From positions 448,072-472,664 of the forward strand of contig BFEA01000218.1 in assembly GCA_003427395.1 (NCBI GenBank): 24,593 nucleotides of DNA, read 5' to 3'. The notes below the pieces were generated by a model. It saw only the letters and a program-made list of their open reading frames with translations. It had not been told where the DNA came from and did no database searches. Positions 1 through 9,750 of this stretch are shown here, piece by piece (position 1 is the stretch's first letter; each line of letters opens with the position of its first letter). Position numbers and translations under genes: made by a program. This DNA is from Chara braunii (Eukaryota; Streptophyta; Charophyceae; Charales; Characeae).

Positions 1-96
1 CTGCCCGGTAAACCGTAGGCAGAGAGGGAGAAGAGGACAACAAACGAGGGGCTGTGACAAACTGTTTCGTCGGAGTTTCACCGACTCATCAGGATG

Positions 97-118
97 TATA
101 TATATATATATATATATA
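97..118. repeat. (TA)n microsatellite
   Basis: Eleven uninterrupted TA units can be read directly. Confidence 0.95.
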
Positions 119-412
119 GCGGGCACATGCATCCAGGTGTTGCTGTGTGTACTAGTGTGAGTACGCCCTGATTCTGGACGTGTGTATCATTAGGTGGCAC
201 TGCATGAAATCTATCTGCTTTTCTGCATTTTTGGTGAAGTGACATCCTGGTTCAGGCACTTCTCCAATGAGAAAACCGTCCGTAAAAAGGGAGGAAGGGA
301 GAAAAGGGAGAAGAATGAGGGAGAACACAAAGTGACTGGAAGTGCTCATGGGGGCCGAAGGTCTAGTCACCCCTGCTCATCTAGGGCGGCCACCCAGCCT
401 CTCCTGAAACTC

Positions 413-1012
413 CGGGCTTTCAAGAGCTGTCAGAGTCACTGTGGCATCCTCTTGAAACCCTTTCTTTCAAGAGCAGCTCTTGAAACCCCAGCCTGCCTGC
501 AACGTGCGTTTTCCTTGGGCCTCGCTGCACTACTCTCCACATGCACAAAAGACAAATAACATGTCTGACTCAGTGTATCTTTCTATGTTCTAGCGGAAGA
601 TTCATTCTCATTTTGCACATTGTCAGTTGGAGAGCAGTGCAGCAAGGCCCGTTGGCCGCACCCTTGAGGGACTTTCTATTTTCAAGAGTTGTCGGGCTGT
701 TATCCTGACGCCAGTCGTGACGCCAGTCGGTAAAAACAAAGCTGTACGACTGTCTTTTTGCATCCAGATTCCTGTGTTTGGGCCTCACGGCACCACTCTC
801 GAAATGTGAAAAAGACAAAAATGCGGCTGATGCATCCGGCCATCTTCAAGCAGGATGTTTGTTGTCATTTTGCACATTTCGAGAGTGGTGTGGTGATGCC
901 CTTTGTCCAACACCATTGTCGCCGGTTCAAGAGTGCTGTGCTGTGTCGCCAGGGGGCGACAACTCTTGAAATCGTCTGACAGCTCTTGAAAATTTTCCCT
1001 ATTTCAAGAGTG
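413..1012. repeat. Cluster A of TTTCAAGAG / CTCTTGAAA motifs in both orientations
   Basis: TTTCAAGAG, its complement CTCTTGAAA, or the C-to-G variants TTTCGAGAG/CTCTCGAAA occur at 418, 449, 465, 477, 680, 797, 877, 963, 983 and 1002, with a partial match at 925. Two copies form the perfect palindrome at 465-485 (10 bp, 1-bp spacer, 10 bp). An 18-bp arm at 791-808 is exactly complementary to 873-890. Many copies are followed by TGGTGTGG and then GAGGCC-like sequence, so the real unit is probably about 24 bp. The arrangement is irregular and not tandem. It resembles cluster B near 21556-22521. Function is unknown. Confidence 0.75.
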
Positions 1013-1639
1013 GTGTGGGGAGGCCCCTATGCGTTTTTGTATTCGAACTTGGGTGTACATGCCTCACGGCGGTGGTGCAAAAAACGAGTCAAAATGGTGA
1101 TTCGGTGATTCTTGGCCTCGCAAGGTTTGAGGTCGTTTTTGTATTTGAAAGGTTACAGGGTCACCGCCCCGACGACAGCTACGTGGGGCGAGATGGTTAT
1201 GCCTTCCACCCTCGGCATAACTTCAATAGTCTCAAGCTCCACAGAGCGAATGCTCCAGCACTGTCCAATGTCGTCGCACCCCACCCTTCTGATAATAGAC
1301 TTACCACCCTGAACCGCCGATCCCTCCTCTGAGTGAACCCCCCCACTTCCCACCTGCCTCTAATTCGACCTTCCCCCTTTCATTTGCAAGACCACATCCT
1401 AGCAAATTTGAACTACAACTTCCGAAAAACTATATCAGATTTAGAATTAGATCAAGGATGGATAAATGTAGGACATCAATTCCACTTTGAGAAAATCAAT
1501 TTGTAATCCTTTGTAATTCAAAATTGAGTAATCATTCTTTGGGATCAGAGCAAAACTCTGATTTACGAATTTCAGATTAGATAGCAACTCTCTCCAACTC
1601 TCCAGAACACAGGTCCACATTCAGGAATTTAATCCAATC

Positions 1640-1790
1640 CTCTTTGCAAATGGGACCAGGCCCCCGGTGTTTTGCTTCCGTCAGGAGGACTCCTGAGAGG
1701 TCTTCCCATCTCTTCTCCTCCTGGCGGACCTGCCCAATCAAGGCCCTCCCCTTCAGATCCCCCCAGCCAATTCAAGACGAAGTTTCAATT
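1640..1790 (-). mobile_element. Probable decayed LINE 3'-coding fragment
   Basis: The stretch around 1745-1770 shares CAGATCCCCCCAGCCA and its left flank with the LINE fragment near 19119-19150. Read on the minus strand it gives NWLGGSEGEG, which matches DWLGGSAKGG in that fragment, the C-terminal tail of LINE ORF2. Downstream the match fades, and a frameshift is likely. The call rests on one short conserved block, so boundaries are approximate. Confidence 0.4.
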
Positions 1791-2175
1791 TTTTTTTTCG
1801 TCTCTCTTTTTTCTGGTGTAAATTCTGTCAGATCTGAAGCATTTGCTGATGACTCTGTTGCTTTTACACCAGAGTGCAGGCTCAAAGATTCGAACCAACA
1901 CCCTAAGCCACAAAGGTGCATAATCGACCAGCGCTGGACCCCTCGGCCCATCGTTGTTTCCCATGTTTACCGCCCTGTGCAGGGCACACTTCCCATGATC
2001 CCCTCCGTGCCGTGGGCGGAGCCAAGAGAGGCAGCTATCTTTTCATGGTAGTAATGATAAAAATGAAAGAACCAGAAAACTTTAAGTTGGACAGGTTTGG
2101 AGGAATGATAAAAAAGAAGGGGAAGATGGGGAAGATGAAAGCCTTGGAAAGATGGTGAGAAAACAAGAGAGGCTT

Positions 2176-2217
2176 CTAATCTAGAGTACTCCTTCCTCCC
2201 CAAAATGTCAAAGTCTG
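2176..2217 (-). CDS. Possible last exon of the split coiled-coil gene
   Basis: On the minus strand a strong pyrimidine tract (TTTATTTCTTTTCTTCCAG) ends at a CAGCAG double acceptor. The preceding exon (2445-2353) ends in phase 0. Continuing in phase 0 from 2217 gives 13 codons and then TAG at 2178-2176, which would end the protein with QTLTFWGGRSTLD. The acceptor is good, but the coding part is short and has no recognisable motif. Use of the second CAG would only remove one glutamine. A further exon to the left cannot be excluded, and no polyadenylation signal was identified. Confidence 0.35.
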   Translation of the reverse strand, partial: QTLTFWGGRSTLD

Positions 2218-2352
2218 CTGGAAGAAAAGAAATAAATGATGAGAAGAGCTGTTCCAACCTCAGAAATTGCTGGTATGGAGAGAGAGATGGCAGGAAAAAA
2301 AAAAAGAAAAAAAAAAGAAGAGGTGTGTGCATCAAATGTCATAAGCCCAAAC

Positions 2353-2445
2353 CTTTGTTTTCTCCTCCACCAGAGCTTTACTGATCTGCCCCAGCTTTTG
2401 CTCCATCTGCACCACCTTGTCCTTCAATCCCTGCAGCTCTTCGTC
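2353..2445 (-). CDS. Internal exon of a coiled-coil protein gene (93 nt)
   Basis: The minus strand shows an acceptor CTCTTCCAAACTCCAG at its 5' edge and a donor AAAG|GTTTGG at its 3' edge. The 93 nt between are exactly 31 codons. Only phase 0 is open; the two other phases contain stops. The peptide begins DEELQGLKDKVV and ends KALVEEKTK. It is highly charged, with leucine, valine and isoleucine spaced like a heptad coiled coil. The upstream exon (2882-2843) ends in phase 0, so the join keeps frame. I do not recognise the protein family. A decayed duplicate of its acceptor edge lies 171 bp to the right. Confidence 0.72.
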
Positions 2446-2690
2446 CTGGAGTTTGGAAGAGCGATGAAGAGCTCGAGTCAAATCAGAGGAACCAAGCCAA
2501 AAAAAAAAAGTCACACTTGTCTAGCATGCAGCTAATTGTGGGGTTGGCCGCATCGTTGAAATGATAACTTTCACGAGGTAAGAAGAAAAAAAAAGAACAA
2601 GGATGCAGCTCTTCATCCTGGAGTTAAAAAGAGGAAAGGAGAGCTTTCAGGCAAAAAAACAAAGTCAAGCTTTTTCTAGCATGTCAACAT
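2432..2690 (-). repeat. Tandem duplication of an intron-exon junction
   Basis: Positions 2432-2530 and 2602-2690 are diverged copies about 171 bp apart. Both contain GCAGCTCTTC(G/A)TCCTGGAGTT, an A-rich run and (T)CTAGCATG. On the minus strand each copy is an intron end with CATGCTAGA, a T-rich tract and ACTCCAG followed by GA(C/T)GAAGAGCTGCA. The left copy leads into the real exon. The right copy loses reading sense after about 15 nt, so it is a pseudo-acceptor or possible alternative splice site. Confidence 0.7.
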
Positions 2691-2842
2691 CCCCAACCAA
2701 GCCACCCAGCTACACTTCAACAAGTGGATGTAAAGTTGTAAACAGAACCCAGCCAAACTCAGGAGAAAAAAAAAAAAACTCAGGAGCTTCCATGTTTGTC
2801 TTTTTGTATTTTAGTATCCTTGGTGGCATTAGTGATACATAC

Positions 2843-2882
2843 CTTTTTCTGAAGAGCCAGTCCAAATTTTGCTTTCGCATCT
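2843..2882 (-). CDS. Micro-exon of the coiled-coil protein gene (40 nt)
   Basis: On the minus strand the acceptor is CTTAATGCTTGCAG and the donor is AAAAAG|GTATGTATC, a classical GTATGT donor. The exon is 40 nt: one base completing a split codon plus 13 codons (DAKAKFGLALQKK). The upstream exon (4330-4254) ends with two bases of a codon, so AT plus A gives ATA (Ile) and frame is kept. The downstream exon then starts in phase 0. The match of all three phases is the main evidence, because 40 nt alone would be weak. Confidence 0.65.
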
Positions 2883-3094
2883 CTGCAAGCATTAAGCGTA
2901 AGGACAAACATTTTGGAGAACATAAACAGAACAAAACAAAACAAAAATAAATCATCAAAACCAGACAGCTCTATCCACATCCGAGCGTGTTGTGCATTGT
3001 GCTTCATGCAAATTTTCAACACATTTACATGACATTGTGCTCGGTTTTACTTCGGCTTGACTACAGTGCGGTGTGATGTCATTGCATCAGGTAA

Positions 3095-3208
3095 GGGACG
3101 CTGCACCCGGTTCCCAGTGGGTGAAGCCCCCCACCAATAGATGGAGCCTCCAAGAAGGGGCCCACTTTAGGAGGATGCTCTTATCACCTCCTCAAGTAGA
3201 ACGCCGCC
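3095..3208 (+). mobile_element. Solo LINE 3'-tail element (copy S6)
   Basis: This is the plus-oriented copy of the LINE tail. It runs GGGACGCTG, then CCCACCAATAGATGGAGCC, then a terminal hairpin with arms 3164-3174 and 3187-3197 (10 of 11 paired) and loop containing TGCTCTTATCA. There is no poly(A); a long CT microsatellite starts directly after it. No LINE coding sequence precedes it, so it is either a very short 5'-truncated LINE or a SINE using the LINE tail. Confidence 0.75.
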
Positions 3209-3212
3209 AGGA

Positions 3213-3326
<114 letters not shown>

Positions 3327-3492
3327 CACCTTTGTCCAGTAGTTGAATATGATCTGGTAGTCGCTCTTTTTTTTTTTTTTTTTTTTTTTTTGTGAACTCT
3401 GTCTTGCTCTGCCCTGTCTCCGCCCTCCCATCTCTAACCCTTCTGGTAAGTCAGGTCCCTGATTGTGCTCGGGTTAAGGGACAACGCAACTC

Positions 3493-3603
3493 CTCTCGGC
3501 TACATAATCTTTTTTTTTTTTTTTTGAAAAAACTCTGTGGATTCTATTAGGGGGAGTGATATGAGGACCTCCCCCTAATATGACCCCTCTCAGCCACATA
3601 ATC
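3493..3603 (-). mobile_element. 77-bp retroposed LINE-tail fragment with target-site duplication (copy S7)
   Basis: The 17-bp direct repeats at 3493-3509 and 3587-3603 (CTCTC-G/A-GC-T/C-ACATAATC, 15 of 17 identical) bracket a 77-bp insert. The insert, read on the minus strand, contains a perfect 11-bp hairpin (arms 3546-3556 and 3569-3579), a loop close to TGCTCTTATCA, and ends in a 16-nt poly(A) (T run at 3510-3525). It therefore consists of little more than the terminal hairpin and poly(A) of the LINE family. Confidence 0.75.
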
Positions 3604-3874
3604 AATCTTGTCCAAGCCAATAAGTTACCTGAGCAGGCCTCGAGCCCAGCACCTATCGGGCATGCAACCACATGCCTGCGTTGGGAAGGGGTCTGAGAGG
3701 GTGGGGTGGTGATGGAGCTTGCGTTTGGGCAGGTTAGTGGGAGAGGGCAAAAAACAAAAACAAAAAAGGTCAGTGGCAGAGGCTTTGCAGCATTATTTTT
3801 GAACAACAAATGCATCCCATTCACAATGCATAGGGACATGCTGTCCTCCACTCGAAGTTTTGCCCTTTTTTTTT
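3604..3874. other. Intronic stretch with no supported feature
   Basis: No splice-bounded frame, repeat copy or RNA gene could be supported between the S7 insertion and the poly-G tract. Confidence 0.4.
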
Positions 3875-3900
3875 GGGGGGGGGGGGGGGGGGGGGGGGGG
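3875..3900 (+). repeat. Poly-G tract (26 G)
   Basis: A T run passes directly into 26 G, ending immediately before the MITE at 3904. Confidence 0.9.
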
Positions 3901-3903
3901 TGT

Positions 3904-4086
3904 AACTAGGGCGCAGTCACCATTTCAGTTTTAAATCCAGTTCAGGCATCCCTCAAATACAACACATCCCCATCCGACCCTAAAGCTGGGTTGTATACAT
4001 TCACGATTTTCCTCCCTTTGACACAACATCCGCAAAATCGAAACTGAAACGCATTTTCAAACTGAAACCGTGACAGCGCCCTAGTT
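3904..4086. mobile_element. MITE-like element with AACTAGGGCGC termini
   Basis: The left end AACTAGGGCGC-A-GTCAC is complementary to the right end GTGAC-A-GCGCCCTAGTT. Complementarity continues inward through TTTCAGTTT/AAACTGAAA, giving terminal inverted repeats of about 30 bp with a few mismatches in an element of about 183 bp. There is no coding capacity. A clear target-site duplication is not visible, and both flanks are G/T homopolymer-rich. The transposase family cannot be named from this sequence. Confidence 0.7.
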
Positions 4087-4253
4087 TCCCCCTTTTTTGG
4101 GGGGGGCATGGGGGGACATGCTTGGGGTTTGGGGACAGGTAAGGGGACTGGTCTGGGGACAGATTTGGGACTGATTTGGGAGAGTGGGAGTGGTGGAATA
4201 GTTTTGCTGGAGGGTGAAAATTTCTGGACTGAACTCTTTTGCCAAGATCTTAC

Positions 4254-4330
4254 ATGCTGTTTTCCATCTCCTTCTGGAGCTGGTTTCTCAGCCTGGATTG
4301 CTCGGCCCGCAGGGCCATCACCTGCTCCGA
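4254..4330 (-). CDS. Internal exon of the coiled-coil protein gene (77 nt)
   Basis: On the minus strand a good acceptor (TTTGTTCCTCTTGCAG) precedes 77 nt ending at the donor AT|GTAAGATC. In phase 0 it encodes 25 residues starting SEQVMALRAEQSRL and ending QKEMENS, with two extra bases completed by the next exon at 2882. Hydrophobic residues follow a heptad-like spacing among charged ones, as in a parallel coiled coil. Phase 1 contains a stop; phase 2 is open but gives a Gly/Pro-rich peptide. The upstream phase-0 exon would be 18118-18053, across an intron holding both large LINEs. The family is not recognised. Confidence 0.72.
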
Positions 4331-4421
4331 CTGCAAGAGGAACAAACGTCGCACATAGACATAGAGTGTCACTGATCCTTTTTTTTTTTTCTTTTTTTTT
4401 TTATAGGGGAAACTACGCTGC

Positions 4422-4598
4422 AGTCACAAAAATGAGTTATAATTACACTATGGGCCAAGATACAGTTTCGAATTGCAGTTCCAGCAATGTATACAACCCA
4501 GCTTTCTGGCCAGGTAGGGTGCCTGAAGTGCAATTGCAAACTGTATCTTGCCCCATAGTGCAATTATAATAGTGCAATTATAAGTCGTTTTTGTGACT
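4422..4598. mobile_element. MITE-like 177-bp hairpin
   Basis: AGTCACAAAAA at the left end is complementary to TTTTTGTGACT at the right end, and pairing continues through TTATAATT-CACTATGGG and AAGATACAGTTT almost to the centre. The right arm carries an extra tandem copy of a 14-bp piece (AGTGCAATTATAAT). It sits next to a T/C run at 4379-4402 and the CTT tract. No coding capacity and no certain target-site duplication. Confidence 0.75.
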
Positions 4599-4606
4599 CT
4601 ACTTCT

Positions 4607-4731
4607 TCTTCTTCTTCTTCTTTGGCTTCGTCGTCTTCTCCTTCCTTCTCCATCTTCTTCTTCTTCTTCTTCTTCTTCTTCTTCTTGGCATCGTCGCCTT
4701 CTCCGTCCTTCTCCGTCCTTCTCCGTCCTTC
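4607..4731. repeat. CTT-rich tract, left half of a split simple-sequence region
   Basis: Two CTT runs, separated and followed by CTCCTTCC- and CTCCGTCCTT-type units, end exactly at the poly(T) of LINE-1. The sequence resumes as CTTCTCCGTC plus CTT repeats at 12144, so one tract was split by the LINE. Confidence 0.85.
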
Positions 4732-4732
4732 T
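4717..4732. repeat. Target-site duplication of LINE-1, left copy
   Basis: CCTTCTCCGTCCTTCT matches CCTTCTCCGTCTTCT at 12144-12158 apart from one base. The surrounding sequence is repetitive, so exact limits are uncertain. Confidence 0.6.
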
Positions 4733-4980
4733 TTTTTTTTTTTTTTTTTAAGAACACGCCCTCGCCAGTGTTAGTGCTGCTGATAAGAGCAGACACCGCT
4801 AACACCAGGAGGGAGGCTCCATCTATTGGTGGGGAGCATCACCTGCTGGAAAACGGGTCCAGCGTCCCATATACAGAGGTTGAGGATGTCTGAGAACAAT
4901 GAGAATAGTGACTGTGAGGGCTGCCAGCATTGATTGCCCTGCACCTCAGGGGATTGACTGAGCAGCCTTAAAAGAGTGAC
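4732..4980 (-). repeat. Structured 3' tail of LINE-1 (copy S1)
   Basis: On the sense strand the tail has three successive hairpins before poly(A): GCTGGA/TCCAGC, GCTCC/GGAGC around CCACCAATAGAT, and a terminal hairpin with arms 4768-4774 and 4799-4805 around TGCTCTTATCA (complement at 4781-4791). Further upstream, AGTCAATCCCC and GGGCAATCAATGCTGGCAG recur in the solo copy near 23184-23265, and part of the latter in the LINE-2 3' UTR. This conserved module probably contains the signal that the reverse transcriptase recognises (inference). Confidence 0.8.
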
Positions 4981-5130
4981 CTCTTCACTAGTTGGAAAGA
5001 AAGGAGGGGGGAACCTCTTCACCATAAGGCCTGGCGCCAGATACCTACTATTGCATCCTAGTTCCGTCTCCCGTTTTCTGTGAAAGAATAGGACAACTGA
5101 AAAGCAATAGATAAAGCAGACAGGTCTGTC

Positions 5131-8100
5131 CTAGGCGGCTGTAAACCAGTGAATCTCCACTACGGAATTTGCAGGCGGTGGGAAGGGATCGGGGAAATCT
5201 GAGAGAGGTCGTAAGGGGATGGAGGGGTCGATCTTGGTCCAATCATGAAACTGGAGGTGATAATCCCGGTCTATCTTTTCCTTATCCCCCCCCTCCCTTC
5301 CCGCTCCCCCTTTCCACTGTAGGTCTGCTATCCAGCCCCCTTGTTCCCCTCCCAGCCAGTTGTTGCAGAAAGATTGTATGTGGTTCTTGATTTCTGTTTT
5401 TGAGTGCATAAAGGTTATTTTTTCCTTTGTTTTTTCCCATTGCACTGTGAGCTCTGCCTGGATCTGGAATTTAATTGTTTCGATGACCCGGACCTTCGAG
5501 GCGGACTTCTTCCATCTCCCTGGTGCACCTTTTCCACCAGATTGCCCAGAGCACTGCTCTTCGGCCTATTGTAAACATGTTCCTCTCGAAGGTACTTGCT
5601 TGATCCGGCTGCTAAGCTTCACACAGAATTGATTGCCAGTTCCACGGCCATGGGGTTGTTGTGCCTAACAGATTCCACACACGGTCCCACCATCTCCATA
5701 ACCAGACCGATCCAGGGCACTGTAAAAAAATGTGCTCGATTGTTTCTGGTCTCCTCCTTGCTGGGTATGAGGCCACACAGAATTTACACCAGGGGAGGGC
5801 CAGGCCCTTCTGTTCCAGGGAGGAACGATCAATCAACCAGTCATTGGTAGGTAGGCAGCGGTGTTCTATCTGCCATTGTAGGGACGCGATCTTGAGCGGT
5901 GACGTTTTGCTGAGCCTGAACCATTTGATTGGGCGTAAGGTATTCCGATCGAGGTTTAAATGTCTTGTCCAACGCTCACTCACCACCTCTTTTAAGTTCA
6001 GCTTTGGGTGCAGTAGGAGGTAGGCTCCTTTGACTGTCATTGAATGGATCTGTTGCTGGCCTGTTTTGCCTCTGCCGGACTGGGTAGTCCAGACCCAAAC
6101 GGCCGGATCAAAAGCGAGATGTGCAATCGAGGTGTCAGGTTTATATGCCCACCACTGATCTTTTTCTTGAAGCACCCGGATTCGGAAGATTTCCTCTGCT
6201 TTGAACCACCTTGTTTCGTCCGTGATTGTCCTGGCCAGCCTATTCTTTTTCCCGATGTTATAAAGGCTCACCAAAACCTCGCTGTCCGGTCGGCCAGATA
6301 ACACCACATTTCCAACCTTGGCTGCACACCCCCTGATTCCTACCCAGTCGCTTTCTTCAAAGGTCGGCCCTTTTTTAAGAATCCTCACCCAGTCTAGGGG
6401 TATTGAGAAAATAATTTCCTCCAGGGCCGCCCCGACATTATGACAATACCGCAGTCGCCCCCTCAGTTGAGATTCTGTGACCCAATCTTGTGTGTCTAAA
6501 TCCCAGATGTCCCCGATTCGGAGGATACCTCTGCTTACCCATCCCCTCCAGGGGGTTCCGGTGCAGAGAAATACTGAGCCGTGGGGGTCCGTGACCCACC
6601 TGTTCCCAAATAATGGCTGCCTCAGTACTTCTTCCACCCGCCGCGGGGCCACCTTGTTGGGAAGCGGTAACTTTCGCCATGTGGTAAGCAGCTCGGTCTA
6701 AAAGGGATCATTCTTTATATCTTTCCTTGCTGCTTGTCTATCAGATTCCGGTTCCTCATCGGATTTCGTTGTCCGTCTGGGTATAGTCCAATATCTGTCC
6801 TCTAACCACCCAAGCGGATCTATGTTGTCTGGGGTCGGGGGGGCCAGTATTCTAATCTGTTGTAGAGCCATCTGTTGCCAGGAAATATTTGTGTCAAATA
6901 GAAGGCTCTTTACCCACTTCAAGGACAAAGCCATGATCTGTGTAGGTGGATCCAGAATCCCCAAACCCCCTCTAGATTTTGGTTGGGTTATGGCTCGCCA
7001 AGCGACTCTACTGATCGTATTTTTGCATTCATGGTTTCCTCTCCAAAGGAAAGTCGTTACCTGCCTTTGGAGGGGGCGTAGAGCCGTCTTGTTGAGTGAC
7101 CAGATGGCTGTCTTGTACCATAGGGATGCAAGCACCACATTATTGATGACTAAGGCCCTGCCGAATAAGGATGTGTGTTGGTCTTTCCACCGTACCAGTT
7201 TTTGTAGCACAGGTTGGGTCAACCATTCATCATGGGTTGGTGGACGGCCCTTGGCCGACATCTGAACTCCCAATATTCGAATAGGTGAGTTGGTTGGGAC
7301 CCATTTCACTCGTGGGGACTCAGGCGGCCTACTCCCTTGATAGTGGATCCACCACCCTTCAGTCTTACTACCCCAATTTACCCTCATGTCTGACAACTTA
7401 CAGAAGAGACCCATTAACATTTGGATTTCTCTCATGTTTTCAGGTGAGGCGTCGACCATAATGGAGAGATCGTCTGCAAACAGGGAACAAATCGGGATTG
7501 CCTCTTCCAGGATCGAGGTTACCCGTATTCTTTGGAGCTTCTTATGTGTCCTCAAGTTTGCTGCCAATGCCTCCATAATTATGACAAACAAGAACGGAGC
7601 GATGGGGTCCCCCTGATGCACCGAACGTTCTAGATCAATAGGGGGGGCCAGCCTCCCATTAATCTGCACCTTTGTGGAAGCACTGCGGTGCAAGATCTCC
7701 ACCCACCTCCGAAAGCATGACCCAAAATTCAGTTTTCCAGACATTTATCGAGGAAAAACCAATCAACGTGGTCGTAGGCTTTCTCAAAGTCAATGAAGAT
7801 TATTGCCGCATTGTGTTTGGATTGGCGTGACAATTTCAGAACCTCGTTTATGAGGAAGATATTGTCTTAGATTTTCCTGCTTTTAATAAAACCAGTTTAT
7901 GCAGGGTGGATAATATCCTCCATTATCGGAATCATACGGTTTGCCAAGGCTTTCGCCAACATTTTGTAAACCACTGTGAGTAAAGTAATGGGCCGATAAT
8001 TTTGAATATTCATCTTGTCACCTTTTTTGAAGAGTAGAGACAGCACCCCTTGTCCCACCACTTCCCCTATCTGCCCTGACTCCCAGACTGCATGGTAATA

Positions 8101-9720
8101 GTCCATCAGGTCTTGTGATAGGGGGCTCCACATCGATTCCCAAAATTCCTTTGGCAAGCCGTCTATGCCAGGGGTCTTTTCTTCGCCCATTTGCAAGAGG
8201 GCTGTCCATATCTCAGATTTCTCAAGAGGTTGCTTTAGTGCTTCCTTTTGAGATTCGGAGAGAGTATTTTATAAGGGAATGAGGAGGTCTTCGATTTCTC
8301 TTTTCCTTTGTTCTTTTGGTTGACTTTTACATTCCGACTGAAAAAGTTGTTGGAAGAAACCTCGAGCAATATGAACACACTGTGGGGTGGTGGTAACCGG
8401 GGGGGCCCATTCCCGGGAGGGGTCTTTCAAGGCCTCGATAATAGTCCTCCCTGTTCTAACCCTTGCCATTGCAAAGAAACGGGAGTCCATTGCTCCCTCT
8501 GTTTTCTGTTTCCGTAATTTCCCCCTGATCCGGGCGCCTTGCCACCGGTGCTCCATGCAGGTTACTAGTTGGGTTTCTATTGACATAATTTTACTGGATA
8601 GATCCTTTGATTCTTGGTTTGCATCTTCTTCCTGTTCTTTTAACTGGTGTAGCTGATATTGTAGTGCCATTTCGTCAAAATGTCGTTGTGCTGCTAGGGC
8701 TTTTGAAAACTCGCCACATTTCTTGGCCAGAAAGACCAAGCCATTGTTGAACCATAGAACGTCATCGCAGAGAGTCTGCCGATGTGATTGCCAGTGTGCC
8801 CAAGTTTCGTTGATGTGGTTTGTGAAGGATGACAATTGTAGTAAAGAGGCATTCAGTTTGTAGTAACCTGGCCCTTGGTCAGGGCGCTTCTTGAAAGAGA
8901 AAATGGTGACGCACATTGCATGGTCCAGCCCGGGGAACGGACTCTGTGGAAAGATTTCAGCGAGCTGGAGGGGCCCTTCTAGGTCCTCGGAGGCCAGAAT
9001 CAAGTCTATTCGTGATCTGGATATCCTTTGTGACCCGTTTTTCCTGAAACAGGAAAATGTATGGTTTGTTGGATGAGATCTGCGGAATGTGTCATACACC
9101 CCTAGTGAGGAACAAAGGTCGGTTATAGACCATTCGTCCATCTCCACATAGATTGGGCAAGGGGATGAAATGTTCCACCTATCCAGCTACCGATCCGGGG
9201 CCGCATTGAAGTCACCTGCCAGTATGATCGGGATGCCCTGCGGGATTCGTCCCTTGAGGGAGTAAAAAAAAATTACTCTAGCGCCCACCTCATTCGGAGC
9301 GTACATGCAAAAGATAGCAACCACCTCTAGTTCCAGCATTGCACGAACATATACCCACCTTCCTTCCTCTTGGTCTACCTCCCAGGCAATCGGATCAACG
9401 CGGGAGTTCGGAGGTAGCCAAATAGCCACTCCGGCGCTGCCGGGCCGTGGGGCATGAGCGCGAAAGGCCTGGTAGGGCCAGATCTCTTTGTGTGCGCGAT
9501 GGTGTTCGACTGAGTCCATCAGGTGAGTTTCTTGGATAAACACCGTGTCCGGCCAATCCCGGCCTTCTACCCCTCTGAGCTGGTCCCAGATGGCTTGCTT
9601 TTTAGATGGAGAGGCTGATGCGAGACCGTTTACATTCAAGGAGCGTAAGTCCAGATCAACTTCTCTTTTCCCTTTTGCCCAGTTTTTATCCCTACCATAC
9701 AAGGCACTTATAAAGTCCAT
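5131..9720 (-). pseudogene. LINE-1 ORF2: endonuclease / reverse transcriptase (broken)
   Basis: ORF2 would nick target DNA and prime reverse transcription there. The start ATG at 9720 overlaps the end of ORF1 by 29 nt in another frame. Domains in order: AP-type endonuclease with SLNVNGL, QETHL, YAPN, GDFN, SRIDLIL and GLDHAM; reverse transcriptase with TPGIDGLPKEFW, FIDFEKAYDHVDW, the QGDPIAP block and catalytic FADD (7480-7469); then a zinc-binding region with WQIEHRCLPTNDWL, WCKFC and ETIEHIFLQCP. Breaks: stops at 9189, 8271, 7899, 7869, 6700 and 5614, a one-base frameshift near 7740 and further disruption near 5500. LINE-2 is open at the four last stop positions. The C-terminal tail ends at 5131. 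Confidence 0.92.
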
Positions 9721-9750
9721 TTATTTCATTAAAATCCTGTGGTACCCCCT

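Larger units (their letters stand above)
1..1635. other. Non-coding region with no supported gene
   Basis: No open frame here has splice sites, domains or a recognisable product. The stretch holds a TA microsatellite, the 9-mer motif cluster described separately, and an AT-rich part (about 1380-1640) with a small perfect hairpin ATCAGAG/CTCTGAT near 1545-1563. If the split gene on the minus strand ends near 2176, this would be its downstream flank. Confidence 0.5.

Noticed and set aside
4732-4870. Tail repeat as an independent tRNA-derived SINE (GTGATAAGAGCA resembles an A box in antisense)
   Set aside because: No B box at proper spacing on that strand, and two of the copies form the 3' ends of LINEs with poly(A) on the other strand.
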